Source: Larus michahellis
Lineage: Eukaryota > Chordata > Aves > Charadriiformes > Laridae
Reading direction: 5' to 3'
DNA: 64,000 nucleotides
Assembly: GCF_964199755.1 (NCBI RefSeq)
Contig: NC_133899.1
Location: 86,159,871-86,223,870, forward strand
Shown: positions 34,801-48,011 of the stretch, one piece after another
Layout: the number at the start of each line of letters is the position of its first letter
Position numbering within the stretch: position 1 is the first letter of the stretch
Notes under the pieces: generated by a model
Told to the model about the DNA's origin: nothing
The model's input: only the letters and a program-made list of their open reading frames with translations
The model's database searches: none
Made by a program: the position numbers and the translations under genes

Positions 34801-37009
34801 TTTGGCACCAGTTGCTGTTGTGGAGAGGATAGTATGTTAGGTTACAGATTTAACCCAGAATTTATCTATTTCTTTTCTCTTAATACTGGAGGTAGCCAAG
34901 AAGTGAAATGTGAGCTGTTGTTTTCAGCTGTTATTTGCTTTTCCACCTTTCCTCTTCATGTGTCACTGATGACCTGTTCCACTGTTGATTCCCTTGTTGT
35001 TCATTGAGTCATAATCTCACAAGAGGCTTTACGAAGAACTCAACCATTTTCCTTAGTCAATTCCATGATTGTGGAACTTTATCTATATATGAAGTACTAG
35101 TGCATCTCCTTCCCTTCGCTCCATCTCTTCTGGCATCTGCTTGTTCCTCTGATGACTCATTGTCACACCACCTCTTCCAGGCGCCACTATTTCTCCTTTC
35201 AAGAGTTCAGAATACTCGCACCAGTCCATTCCTCAGGACTTGAGTGTCAGCACGTGCTCCTTTCTGAATAGCTTCCCTACAGAATTATGTTTATGTACTG
35301 CCACTTTCTGTTATTATGTATATTTGGTAATGATAGGTTTACTATTTCTGAAAGAAAATGTTTAGTAGGATCAAATTTAATCTAACCTTGGCTCAGTTGA
35401 AATACCATTAGGAAGTAGATTGCTTGCTCCAGCCTGGAACCAGTAAAGCTGTTAGAAAAAAACCAAATTTAGGTAGTGGGAAAAGCAAAACTGAAGTGGG
35501 ATAACTGTCATCCACCCTAAAACACAACACTTCAGAAAAAATAATTGTGCAGTACACAGTACAGAAAGGTTTGTCTGTCATCTAGTTTCTCAGCAAGCTC
35601 ACGTGAGCCTGACAAGGAGTTTTCATCTGAGCCAAAAATGGTTAAAGCGAAGTTTCTTCAAGGTTATAAGGGAGAATACAACTCCTCACTGTATTAACTT
35701 CTAGAGCACGAAATACTCATAACAATAACATTCCAAAGAAGTGAGATTGCCAAAGATGTGAACAAATGCTAATCCTTCTCAGAGTTAACCCAAAGGGTAA
35801 TACTGAAATGCTTCTCCTTTGTCACCCTTGCTCGGTGCGGGGGGAGGTTTGGGTCGTTGGGAGATTTTTGTTGTTTGGCTGGGCCTTGGGGGTACGGTGA
35901 CACTCCACTGGAACTGAAGGAGCAACCATCTGATAACATTTCCCGATATTCTTTCTGGTTTCTGACCTAGAAAGATGGCTGCTTTATTGAGATACTAGTT
36001 TTCTTCAGACTTCAGGATGAGGCTTAATTCTGGGTTTTTCTTTTATTTTATCTCTACTGATCAGTTTTAAGCTGTGTTCTGGTTTAGCCCTACCTAAATT
36101 AAGGCAAGTTTTAAGTTTAAAATCAAGCAAAACAAAGCTCTCTGTACCATGTATTTTCCCTTTTCTTACTGCTTGCCTTTAAACGCCTTTGTGTGAGTGT
36201 CTGGTATTAGAAGGAAGATGTAAACTCTATGCTAATAGAGTTTAACTTCTGTGAAGTTTTTCCTTAAATCAGAACTATAAACAAGGCTGAACGGAAAGTC
36301 TTTCTAGCTCTGCAGAGAACCACAAGGAATGTGGTGAGCAAAAGGAACCGAAGCACAGTGAGCAAAGAGGCAAGAGGAACTGAGTTAGGAGGAACTCACT
36401 GTACCTCTGTGAACGGATGGCCACATTGCCTGCTAAAATAAAGTCCAGGGAAGCTCATGTGAGATCGTCATTGCCATCTGCACCCACCCAGCTGCTTAGC
36501 ACATCCCATTGTTTCAAGCATCTGTAGTGGGCTTGGTGGTTTTATTTTATGTTGTTTGATGTTACTGTTCTGTTATGGTTGAATATTCTTCACAATTAAC
36601 ATCTGCTGAAGTTTTCCGAGCGTGGTGGTGGAAACCAACTGATTACAGAGAAGCAATCTGGGCTGCGGTGGCTCCTGGCATAAGGTCTAGTGGAGAGGAG
36701 ATGTGGGAAGATGAGAGAAGGCTTTGGGTTTTTTTTTTTTCCTGTGGTGGTTAAATACCAAGGCTTTCAACAACTTCAGTTCCAGCTGGGTCACTGGGAT
36801 TCTGAACTATGTACTTCAGCGTCGCTTATGGATTTTAAACCTGTCACACTGTACTTTTATTTTAGATATGGTCCTGCACTTGCAAGCTGTTTTCTTGATC
36901 TTTTGCCAGCAAGGCTTTTGTAGCAGTCCTTGGAAGATATACTGTAGCAGTTCCCTTTTATAATATCTATCATTAACACCTCTTTGGCATCTGTACGAGT
37001 TTCTTCTTT
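28866..37009. other. Probable long intron, no supported exon
   Basis: T-rich on the + strand throughout. Open frames (for example 30,778-31,059, 31,254-31,556 and 32,004-32,324) are hydrophobic products of T-rich sequence without splice support. Confidence 0.5.
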
Positions 37010-37940
37010 GCTGGAGATTGGAGCAGTTGATTAAGCAGCTTTTTGCTGTCCGCAGGCAATTTCTCAGATTTCCACCTTGTTTCAATTCTACCTTTCTAGC
37101 AAAGGTCCTGGAAAAAGGTTGTGGCAGGGCAACTGCAGCCCTTACCTTCATGGTAATAATAAACTGTTTGAAAAATTTCAATCAGGCCAAAGCAGTGAGA
37201 CAGCTTTAATGAGGATTTGTAGTGACCTTCTGTTTTATAGTAGGTGGTTTCTGGCACATTGTCAATTTTAATTCTTACTGATCTTCCTGTGGCTTTTGAT
37301 ACCAGAGATCATAGGTTTCTCTTAAAATACCTGTAGAAAATCCTGAGCCTTGTGGGCACTGTTCTGACATTGCTTCATTAGTATTTGCCTCAGTGGTGCC
37401 AGTTTGTCACTGTAAATATCTCATCTTCTGATACTGCCCCTGTGAACTGCCAGGTTCCCCAGGGCTATGAATTGGGCGGGTCCCTGGGTTTCCTCTATGT
37501 ATATGTGAGCTGTAGCTTGCATTTTCAAAACTTATACACATTATAATGGCATGCAGAGAGTCCTTGGGCATATTTATTTCTTACAACTGTTTCTGTGTAG
37601 ATGACAGCAGTGCTTGCCAGCCAAAGTTTAGACTGTAAAATGTTGTGAAAGTAAATGCAAACAAAATGAGGTTATGACTGCCTGTTATCTCCTTTTGATT
37701 CAATCATATTGTTTTAGTCTTGATTCAGAATCTTAAATAGTAGTCTAGGCATAGGGGTGAATTACAGTCTGTTTCTGGTTAGTCATGTAATGCTGGACAA
37801 GTATTTCTGGATGCCAAGAGACAGCAGAGACTGCCGTTACTGTTTGAGGTAGTAATGACAGTAAGACTTGCTGATGGACTAGATCTGCTAAATCATCAAC
37901 TTTTGCTGTCTAGTAGAACTTTACTTAAAGGCCACCTGTT
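37010..37940 (+). mobile_element. Decayed L2-like LINE, reverse transcriptase region
   Basis: Fragments in shifting + frames recall the L2/Jockey-type reverse transcriptase in the right order. Near 37,080-37,160 there is a 'L..KVLEK' and 'LQP.LH' stretch. FEKFQSG..SETAL is at about 37,165-37,205. VAFDTRDHRFLLKYL is at about 37,289-37,333 (motif A with its aspartate). VPQGYELG (motif B, usually VPQGSVLG) is at 37,454. The YADD box is no longer readable. Many frameshifts and stops show great age. It differs from the bird CR1 elements elsewhere in the window, and L2-like fossils are scarce in birds. Boundaries are approximate. Confidence 0.7.
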
Positions 37941-37961
37941 AGAGGCGTCTGCCTAATCCTT

Positions 37962-37985
37962 AAAAAAAAAAAAAAAAAAAAAAAA
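37962..37985 (+). repeat. A(24) homopolymer
   Basis: An uninterrupted run of 24 A directly after the L2-like fossil. L2 does not normally end in poly(A), so this may be a separate event. Confidence 0.97.
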
Positions 37986-40900
37986 TCAAAGATGTGGCAC
38001 CTTTATTTCATGTATAGAAAGAACTTTTTTTAGAGTTAATCTGATGTTCTTATTCTTTTTTCCTTTACTCCAAGTTATTCTTCTAGTGACTTGAGGTAGA
38101 GTTAATCTCATATTGAAGGCATCAGTAGTTAGATAAATAGCTACCACTGGGCAAGATGTCTTGACTGTGGACTTCTGTCGGTGGAATAACAGAATAAACC
38201 TCTACCATGATTCATTTAATCCATAAGAAGGCTCGTACAGTGTAGACAGTTAAATCCTTGACCTCAGCCAAGGAACTGAACCATCATAGCTTAGAGAGGG
38301 GATGTACACAGAAGATTATGGTCTGAAGAGATGTAGGCTTGGGAAACAGAAGCACGAAAAGGCAAAATGTCAAGAGACCCACAACTGTTTTGTGCAATGT
38401 TTGCATGTCACTTTTAGCAGTCCTGCTTTTGGTAATCTTGCCCACCCAGAGTGTGCAGCACATCTGCTGGGGGCTGTACTGTGGACTGGCTTAGTGAAGT
38501 GGTTGGGCTCACTTCTGGGGAAGTTTTTTCTGGGGGTGAGGGAAGAGACGTGGGGAGAATTGGTTCCCTGAAGGGCTGCTGTGTTGCAATGCAGAGGTCA
38601 GAACAAGTGTCCAAAACGTGGAAGGTGCTCATATTTCTGCCAACTGCCACAGCTTCATTTCGCCCCTCAGTGGCCCCAGGCAGTGTGTCTGAGCTCCTGG
38701 TTCGTGGTGGTATCCATTCAATTAAACTGCCTCTGTCCGTCTTGAGAGGAAGTTGATAATTTACCTCGTGATTCACTGTACATATCCTCGAATTCCACTT
38801 GCCTATTTGGATCATATTTCACTTTGAAATGATTTCTAAGGTCTCTTATTCACAACCTCTGTGGATTTAGCTGTGGCAGCTAAATCTGACAGGGATTATG
38901 AATTGGAGCCCTCCACCACCACAGTTCACAGTCCGGGGTATTAAAGTGAACCGAAATCAATAGTGGTTTACGTTATAATGTGCCTGGCTCTGAACTGGAA
39001 ACTGAAGAATGGACGCATCACCTGGTTTTGCCTGTTCAGCTTTCAGCAGTAGGTGAGGTGGCCAACACCGAGACAGTACTTGAACTTCGCTAAGTATGAC
39101 TTGGAAGAGCTCACAAGGAAATGTTCTCCTTTCACAGTTAGTTTGCTTTCTGTGTTGCTTGTTTACTCTGTGCTTTGGATTATATTTGCCACGTATTAAG
39201 TTTGCATGTGTTTCTAATTTACCTAGTTTCTTCAAATTTTGTATTCTCATGCATTTTTGGCATTTATCTCAAATTGCTACCAGCTGTAAATATCACAAGT
39301 ACTTTTTTTCACAAGTTTCCTAATTACAAATGAAAATGCTAACTAAAACCAAAATAACAACCCTCCTATTCCACATGAGACAACTTCTGTATTTAATAAT
39401 CTGCTTCAAGTCAGTTGTTACACAGTGCTAGAGCTATTGTCTGTCTAATTCACTGTTCTGTCTCCACCAGTGGTTATCAGTAGAAAGGACAAGGCAGCAG
39501 CTTGCTGAAATACACATCTAGAAATTGTGTGAAGATTTCAAGTTATTTTTACTGTTTCTAGCTTTATCTAGCTGGCTTTTAAATTCCTTATTGTCTAATT
39601 AAATGTAAAAGAGATGCTAGCGTTAGATGCTTCACTTAAAAAAAAAAAAGTTACATTACTTACATTCACCTAATAGAACATTATCAAATGAAAGGAATGG
39701 ATTAGTAATTTAGTTGGATTTGAAATAGTCTCTGTAAACCAATGGTGTTCAGTAGATGCTATCCTGCTTCTTCTCTGACTTCTTTTAAAGCTTGAAAGTC
39801 CATAACTGTTGTTCCTACATAGTGACACTTTCATAATAGAAATTATTAGGAGCATGCCTGCCTTTCTAGTTCTGCCAAACAATGCTGTATTTTTTATTTC
39901 TAATTTCTCAGTCTTTCCCAGCTGGCTACAAGTTTTCGAAAATCCATGTCAGTGCTGTGGTAAGTGTGGCAGTGAATCCCCTCCAAGCGTGTGGATGTGG
40001 ACGCCTGAACCAACAGGTGTGCTTATGCTCTGTTTTCAAGGGCTGCCTTACCTGCTCTTTTCTGTAGTTGTTTTTGATGAATCCGAGGCGCTGTGACCAT
40101 CAGATAGCATTGTTGAGCAGTAATGTTAAGGTGCTGTTTATTTCCATGAAGCAGAAAGACAGCAGCAAACCTTATCACCCGAACTGAATATTCACAGCAC
40201 AGCCCCCCTCCCCCCGGGGCTGCACTGGCTTTGTGTTAAATAGCATATTGATTACAAGATTACAAGCGTTTTGTGTATAAAAAGTGTATGGTCATGGGCC
40301 TTTAGATTTGAATTGCCTATTTATCTCTGTGGAAAATTGTATATATTCACAGAGGAACTGCTTGAGGTGGTTTAGAACGATGTGGGGGGAAAATGAGCTG
40401 GTACAAAGGATACGTGCTCTTCTGGGGACTCTGTTCTTCAGTAGCCCCCTGTACCTTAGTGCATGAACATCAGTGACAGCAGAAAAGGTGTCAAGGCTTT
40501 GCCTGTGTTATCACCGATGCACAACGTGGTGTCTCCTCACTCCTTCCTCTCCCCACCTACCCACTAAGGATGGTGTGTAAGACACGAAGGATTTCTTCAT
40601 CCAGAGCACTGTCTATGCAGTTGTGAAGCGTTTCTACTGTCCTAGGTAGGGAAAGTGCCATTATCTTTCCAGTGGCTACACCCACTTTCATAGAAGAAAT
40701 CAAGCATTGGGTTAAAGTTAACTCTAACATAGTGTGTTTTATGAATGACTGTGTAAAGCAATTTCCTGTGCAACATGCGAATGCCTGGGATGCAGAGTGT
40801 TTTGCGTGTGGATCAGCACTGGTACAAGTGATGCATGTATGCATCATTTGCACTACACCGTGGTCCACTTCATCTTATAGTTGTAATCAAGTCCATTTGG

Positions 40901-43337
40901 CTGCTTGGTTTAAGGCTGAGTTAAGTATGGCTGCTTCCCGGATAGTATAATATTTCACACTGGGGTGAATTAACTTAAAATCCTGTTGCTGTTCTGTAAA
41001 GTGCCTGCCTCGCTTTCTTTAAAGTGTTCTGAGGTCTGGCTGGCTGCAGCAGTGTATCTACTTTAATTAAAAAAAAAAAATTAATTCCATATTATGTGAG
41101 CATATTTGGGCATTCAGGGCAAGTAGTAATAATGTAATTTCTCACTCTAGTTCTCAGGCTTTAACTGGTTGCTTAATTTTCACTCTATTCCTCCAAATTA
41201 TCATTAAAACTTTGAAAGGCTAACCTAATATTAAGAAGTGGATGCTAGTATAAGTGTTGGGAATAGTGAAGAGAAACTTGAATCTGTACAGCTGTCTGCA
41301 GAAACAGTTGTCAATGAAAAGCAGGAAATGGCAATATTGCAAATTTCCTGATGATTTGGATGCATTTAAAGTATTCGCTTGCTAGTTGTACACCATCCGT
41401 GTGAAGAATATTTATTTGGTCAATCAAAGGTCAAGTATAATTCAGTGGCCATGAGGAGTGCAGAATAAGCCTGTATTTGCTAGAAGAAATATATATTTTG
41501 AGACTGTTTTGCACCAGGAGGTGCTGATCCATTACGATCCCAGTAGGAAAGGCACTCAGACTCTGTAAAGTGTCATTTAAAATGATACTTAGTAAAGCTA
41601 ACACTAAAAAGAGAAAGAGTGTAGTAAAATCTTACATCCCTTTAGATGCTGGGAACCTGGAGCTGTGCAGCATCAAAATGGGCCTCTGATCCACATACAG
41701 CATGCCATACAGATCTGTCCTTGGAAAGCATTGCCCCATTTTGGTCATTCAAGCTAATATAGCACTTACTAACAAGAAAACAACTCTGTTAATCATCTCT
41801 ACTGTCAAGCAGAAAGGATGTTCCCATGAGAACTTGTTGCTGCACTTGCTAGATAAAGGCAAGGCCAGGCAGGTGGCATAATCACTGGTACCAAGTGGGA
41901 GCTGCCCACAGGCTCCTCTGTTAAAATTAGCGTTAAATTTATCCTAAGTTTATCGTGTGGCCAAGGGATATGTGCAGCACATCACAGGCCTGAAGGCCAG
42001 GCTGTACAGGCAGCAGAGCAGAAGTCTGAGACTGCTCAGGTTAACTGTTAGGTGGATCACTAACTCTTCGATGTACCATCGTCTTCCAGTTGGGATCGCT
42101 GCAGAGACCTAATCCCTTTCGTTCACAACTCAAAACTGCAGTATCGAAATAGGAAAAATAAATTACTGGTCAGATGGTATGCAGTGTTGCTCACCTTTTG
42201 AAAGCCCCAGTGTTAGTCTCTTTGAATGAAATGTGGGATCCCAACAATCTGCGTAACCAGTCTGCAAAACTCATTTCCAGTGTATTGAAATCAACACCAA
42301 GGATTATTAAAAAAACAGTTACTGGTCTGGGGTGCAGCTCTAGAGTTTTATCTGCATTATGGCAGCAATACCTCTTCAAAGAAAGGAAAGTAAGTCACCA
42401 GCTATTGATATACTAGAAAGAAAAGCTTCATTAATGTATTTTATGAGTGGGAGGAATTCAAAGAATGTCCCAATATGATCAGTCTCAACGTTACCGCGTC
42501 ACCATAGCTTGAAATGAGGAGAATGTAGAATTAATTGAGTCTGAACTAAGTCTTTGGACAAAGTCACAAAAAGAATTGTGCACGTTAAATCCTGATGCTG
42601 ACCTTACTCAGGAACTCCACCTGCTCAGTCCATGCCGCCTCTTCACTGTATAATCTGAACTCTTTCATTATGGAAAATTTCCTTTAATGCATACAGAGTG
42701 AGTTTCTAAAATAAAAGTGAGAAATGCATCTCTTAGTTGTGCTCAAAATACAGAAATCTATTTAAAGTATTTTGAAATATTTGAAATTTATAACACTACA
42801 TCTTTCCAGACATCATCTGCTGACTTACAGATCAGCTACTGAGCAGTAGTAGTAGCAGAATATTTTTAAATATTTCAGATTACCAATTCCAATCAGACTA
42901 AATGTGAAATATGTAATTTACAAGAACATAACAGGAGTCAGCTGTGAAGTTATTAAAGTAGGGAAACTTGAATTTGCTTGACAGATACTGTATTAAAATC
43001 TTGATTGTGTTTGATACACCTATTACCAAAAAAAAGGCTGATTAAAAAAATAAATTTTAGTTGAAGATGTATAACTATTACTGTGTTTTTGCATGTATAA
43101 TCCATATCATCAGGTTACTTATGCAAAAATCAAGGTAGGGGCAAAGGAGATGTTAGAAAATCTGAATCTGGGAACCAGATTGGAGAAGTACAACTCTTAG
43201 TTAAACTTTTGTGTAACCTGCTCTGATGCCTATTATGACCTATGCTGCAGAAGCAGAACCTTATAACTTAAGGTTATATGTATGAAAATATGGTAATGCA
43301 CTGAGTACCCTTCAGCCATAAGCCTTAAGTGATTGTG
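37986..43337. other. No supported gene; GC-richer block at 38.4-38.75 kb
   Basis: Open frames of 90-133 codons at 38.3-38.8 kb and 40.56-40.95 kb occur on both strands in locally GC-richer DNA, and neither strand has matching splice sites. The blocks could be old repeats or regulatory sequence. Confidence 0.45.
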
Positions 43338-43379
43338 CATATATATATATACACACATATATATACACACACACGCACA
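43338..43379. repeat. TA/CA compound microsatellite
   Basis: Alternating (TA)n and (CA)n blocks: 'catatatatatatacacaca' followed by a second TA block and (AC)n with one G. Confidence 0.97.
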
Positions 43380-44739
43380 TTTGGCACATGCAGCTGTTTG
43401 GTTTGCATTCTCAAATGGGTTTTGTAGCCATCCTCGTTGCCAGATTTTGCTTTGCCCATATTGCTGTTCATCACGCTCTGTTGCCCAGTGTAACATCAAA
43501 GATAGTTTGCTACCTAGCCAGTACATGCCAATGTGTAACTAGTGTTTTAAGGATCAAGTTTTTTGTGATAAGAACTACAGTGCTCTAAGCTGTGTTAGGT
43601 CTCAGAGTGGCAGGCAGAACAAATGGGCTGAACCGTAAGGGAAAAAGCTGTATCCTTCTGATTACACTGAATGAGCTTGATTTCAAAATTTGAAGATTTG
43701 GGGTTTGTTTGGTTTGGTTTTTTTGTTGTTTTTTTTTTTAAATACAGTATGTTAACATAGACAGAATCCTTTTTCTGCTTCAAGGTGGTTAAGGATATTT
43801 TATTTTGGAAGGACTCCACAAAGTAATTATTACCCAGTTCTATAACTGTTACAGAATACAGGCAACTCAGAGAAACTAATAATTAAAATCTTAAATGAGT
43901 GTGGGTTTTGGGCTAGGTTATTTTTCTTCTTTCCTCCTAGAAAATTCAATTGTTCGAATGCCTTCTAATTAGAGGAGGGGTGGTCTATATTAGATTACGT
44001 TCTCTCCTCCCCCTTTCTGGTATATTTGGAGAGGTATGTTTCAAATTATTTACAGTCTTGAATTGGTGAGATATTCCCAAATGTTTCACTGATTTTTTTT
44101 CCTGCTATTGCCTTAGATTTAATGTAATTAGTTCTCTCCTTTTCATTAGGTCACTCAGGCTGATGTATATCCTGAATGAAATCTTATTTTATATTTAACT
44201 ACTAGTTATAACATACTTAACCCAATAGGATCTGATATTAATTTTGCTGTTTTAAATCCTGTTCTGCATTTCAAAAATATGGGGTTAAATTTGTAATGAT
44301 ACCTTAATTATTTGTTTTGATTTTTATCAAATACATTGCTTTGTGGCATTATACAGTATTTTAATATTGTCCTAAACAGGGGGGTTTTGCCATATGGACC
44401 ATATTATTTTAAACATACTCTGAACATACACCCAAACAGTGCACAGCGCTGTTGCATCTCTTCTGTTTTCATGAGATCTATGAAACTTTGACTTCTGATT
44501 TTTTTTTATTCGTTTCTTTGGGTTTTGTGAAGATTCCTTCTTTTCCTCCCTCTTCTGTCAGTCTGGTCCCTTTCACTCCTTGTGGGGAGTAGGAAATAAT
44601 CCTACTATTAAGACAAGGATATACGATCTATTTTTTTCCTGCCACGTTCACAGCAGTCCCCCTCGCTTGCTAAATGTTTTGTCCTGTCGACTCTTTTTCA
44701 GACCAGGTTATTAGGAAGTAGAATATTGATTATTTAGGA

Positions 44740-44820
44740 TGAGATTTTCAAAGCTTGCCTAGAGGGTTAGGGTGTCCAATTAGAAATTAATGACCTAGAG
44801 GCAGCTTTGAAAATCCCACC
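44740..44820. mobile_element. MITE-like palindromic element, about 80 bp
   Basis: The left arm 'gagattttcaaagcttgcct' and the right arm 'ggcagctttgaaaatcccac' are near-perfect reverse complements over about 25 bases, with about 25 bases between them. 'GATTTTCAAAG…CTTTGAAAATC' ends are typical of a palindromic DNA-transposon family in turtles, crocodiles and birds. No target-site duplication was identified. Confidence 0.5.
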
Positions 44821-46019
44821 TGTAGAGTTGAAGCTTTTAAATGAGTCTGAAGTTAAGAGTGCAGCCATAATGAGTGCACAAATGGTGTGATATTTTCCTG
44901 TGATTGGAAGGAGTGTTAAATAGCAGCTCTCTATCTTCGTGTCAAATAATTAAGGAACTTACCAGAAGTAGACTTCAGATCAGTAAACTGATCCTCTTTG
45001 CTTTGGAACAGGCTAACAGGCAGTTATTTAAAAATACTAAGGCACAGTACAGCCTTGGTAATGACAAGTTTTGTCTAGGAAGTCCTGTTGTATCTGTTTT
45101 GTGAAGATAGTTAATCAGAAACTTTGAAATAAACCTAGAGCAAGAATAAAAGAAGGAACATAGATGTAGATATTTTTTTCCAATGAAGTAATTGAAAAAT
45201 ATTTTTTTGTTATTTTTAAGATGTAAAAGTAATAGTATCTCAGCTATGAGAATAAAACTAAAGCAAGGCTCTTGTGTGCCAAAGATTTTTTTTTTCTTTA
45301 TTTAACGATTCCAAGGGTATGGCAGGTGAATCCATTTAGCAAGTCTAATGACTGGAAAGTGGAATGTTTTTCAAATAGCATGGATGAAACGATCTGTAGC
45401 CCATCAGCGTACAGCTGGAATGATGTCATACACAGTTATGCTTTAATTCTTCCTGCATTGCTAAAGGGGGAACGGGGGCTGTAATATCCTCAGACTGCCT
45501 TGTTGAATGCAAATCTTCAAGCTGGAAATGGAGTGCCTTCTCTTTCTCCACATGACTAATGTTAATTTCTTTAGCAGAAAAAAATTTAAAATGTCTCTCT
45601 AATGGTAAATTACCATTTATTGTAAATGTGCCACATAAAGGAAGTAATAAGTCATTATTATTGACCTATTACTGCTCTTTCTGTTTTACCTCTAATTAAA
45701 TAAAAATGTGCACTTTGAGTTAATATGCTTTTTGTTTGAATATTCTTTTATTAGTCCAGAACTGGTGCTGATACTCTAACATGCTGTAGTAATCGAAGCT
45801 TCCTCCTAGATTTTGCTTAAGCTGGGGGTGAAGTTGCTCTCCTTTAATTGGATTCCAGCACCCCATTTCTCTCTTTTTGAGGCTTCTAGTCCCAATAGCA
45901 TATTGTTACTTGGTGTTTCTAGTCACTTGTTTCCTCCTCAAGCACAAATGTGGGAGTTTTTCTGTGGGGAGATAGTGCCCTACTGAGCTAATGATACCTT
46001 AAAATAAGTTAGTGTGTAG
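44821..46019. other. No supported feature
   Basis: AT-rich, probably intronic. The open frames at 44,904 and 45,272 have no splice support. Confidence 0.5.
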
Positions 46020-48011
46020 TATTGATGGAGTTTGCAGTCCTGAGGGATATGGGTCAGGTGAAGAGTAAAGTCAGGACCCTGAATTTTAGGAAAGCAAAAT
46101 TCCAGCTCTTCAAGGAGTTAGTCAATAGGAACTCCTCAGAAACTGCCCTCAGGGACAAGGTAGCAGAACAGAGCTGGCAGATCTTTAAGGTTGCTTTCCA
46201 TGGAACGCAAGAGGTCTCAATCTCCAGGTGTAAGAAATCAAGAAAGGAAAGTAAGAGACCAGCATGGCTGAGTCAAGACCCGCTGGTCAAACTAAAGGGC
46301 AAGAAGGAAATGCACAGGCAGTGGGAGCAGGGACAGGTATCCTGGGAAGAGTATAGGGACGCTGCCGGTTGTGTAGGAATGGGTCAGGAAAGCTGACCCC
46401 ATTCAGCTGGAGCTGAACTTGGTGAGGGATGCAAAGAATAATAAGAAGGGCTTCTGCAGGTATGTCAGCCAGAAAAGGAAGATCAAAGAAAGTGATAGGC
46501 AAAACTGGCAAACTGGTAACAACGGTCAAGGAGAAGGCTGAGGTACTCAACAACTTTTTTGCCTCAGTGTTCACTGGCAACCTGTCTTCCCACATCTCTC
46601 AAGTGGATGGACCACAAAACAGGGACTGGGGGAGCAATGTCCCTCCCACTGTAAGAGAAGATCAGGTTCATGACCACCTGAAGAACCTGAGCATGCAGAC
46701 GTCTATGAGACCAGACAAGATGCATCCCAGATTCCAGAGGGAATTGACTGATGTAGTTGCCAAGCCACTCTCCATGATATTTGAGTTTCATTTTTTGCTG
46801 TGTCATGGCAGTCAGGTGAAGTCCCTGGTGACTAGGAAAAGGGAAACATTGCACCCATTTTTAAAAAGGGTAGAAAGGAGGACCTGTCAGCCTCACCTCT
46901 GTGCCTGGGAAGATCATGGAACAGAACCTCCTAGAAGCTATGCTGAGGCACATGGAGGACAGGGAGGTGATTCGAGACAGCTACCATGGCTTCAGCAAGG
47001 GCAAGTCCTGCCTGACCAAACTAGTGGCATTCTATGATGGGGTGACTACACCAGTGAACAAGGAAAGAGTTATGGATGTCATCTGTCTGGACTTCTCTAA
47101 GACCTTTGACACAGTCACCCACAACATCCTTCCCTCTAAATTGGTGAGAGATGGATTTGATGGACGGACTGTTCCATGGATAAGGAATTAGCTGGATGGT
47201 TGCATCCAGACAGTAGTGGTCAACAACTTAATGTCCAGATGGAGATCAGTGACAAGTGGCGTCCCTCAGGGGTCTGTATTGGGACCAGTACTGTTTAATG
47301 TCTTCATCAATAACATAGACAGTGAGATCGAGTGCACCCTCAGCAAGTTTGCGGATGACACTAAGCTGAGTGGTGCAGTTGATGCACCTGAGGGACAGGA
47401 TGCCATCCAGAGGGACCTGGAAAAGTTTGAGAAATGGGCCCCTGTGAACCTCATGAGGTTCAACAAGGCCAAGTGCAAGGTCCTGCACCTGGGTGGTGGC
47501 AACCCCCAATATCAATACCAGCTGGGGGATGAAGGGATTGAGAGCAGCCCTGCTGAGGACTGAAAAACTGGACATGGGCTGACAATGTGCGCTCGCAGCC
47601 CAGAAAGCCAACTATATCCTGGGCTGCATCAATAGAAGCACGGCTAGCATGTCGATGGAGGGGATTCTGCGCCTCTGCTCTACTCTGATGAGACCCCACC
47701 CGGAGTACTGCATCCAGCTCTGGGGCCCTCAGCACAGGAAGGACATGGACCTGTTGGAGTGGGTCCAGAGAAGGGCCACAAAAATGATCAGAGGGGTGGA
47801 ACACCTCTGCTATGAGGACAGGCTGAGAGAGTTGGGGTTGTTCAGCCTGGAGAAGAGAAGGCTCCAAGGAGACCTTATTGCAGCTTTTCAGTACTTAGAG
47901 GGGACTTACAAGAAAGACAGGGACACACTTTTTAGCAGGGCCTATTGTGGCAGGACAAGTGGTAATGGTTTTAAAATAAAAGATGGTAGATCCAGACTAG
48001 ATATAAGGAAG
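46020..48011 (+). pseudogene. CR1 LINE ORF2 fossil (reverse transcriptase), truncated at both ends
   Basis: Consecutive + segments give the endonuclease-RT linker (KSRKESKRPAWLSQD, QGQVSWEEYRDAAG), the fingers (VLNNFFASVFTGN), the palm ([11 protein letters not shown], then [17 protein letters not shown]), the catalytic box ([10 protein letters not shown] at about 47,346) and the thumb/C-terminal part ([20 protein letters not shown], then SRLDIRK). Frames change at about 46,400, 46,900 and 47,560, and a TAG interrupts at 47,189, so it is dead. The endonuclease domain is absent (ordinary 5' truncation). Similarity also stops abruptly after DIRK at 48,011, so the last 40 or so codons and the whole 3' UTR are missing, which is unusual for CR1. 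Of the CR1 copies here it is the longest. Confidence 0.95.

Noticed and set aside
38414..38815. 133-residue minus-strand open frame, the longest in the region from the island to 46 kb
   Set aside because: It lies in a GC-richer patch, overlaps equally open + frames, lacks splice sites, and has no motif I recognise.
40557..40950. Overlapping 92- and 103-codon frames on opposite strands
   Set aside because: Considered as a DNA-transposon remnant, but no terminal repeats or transposase motif could be seen.
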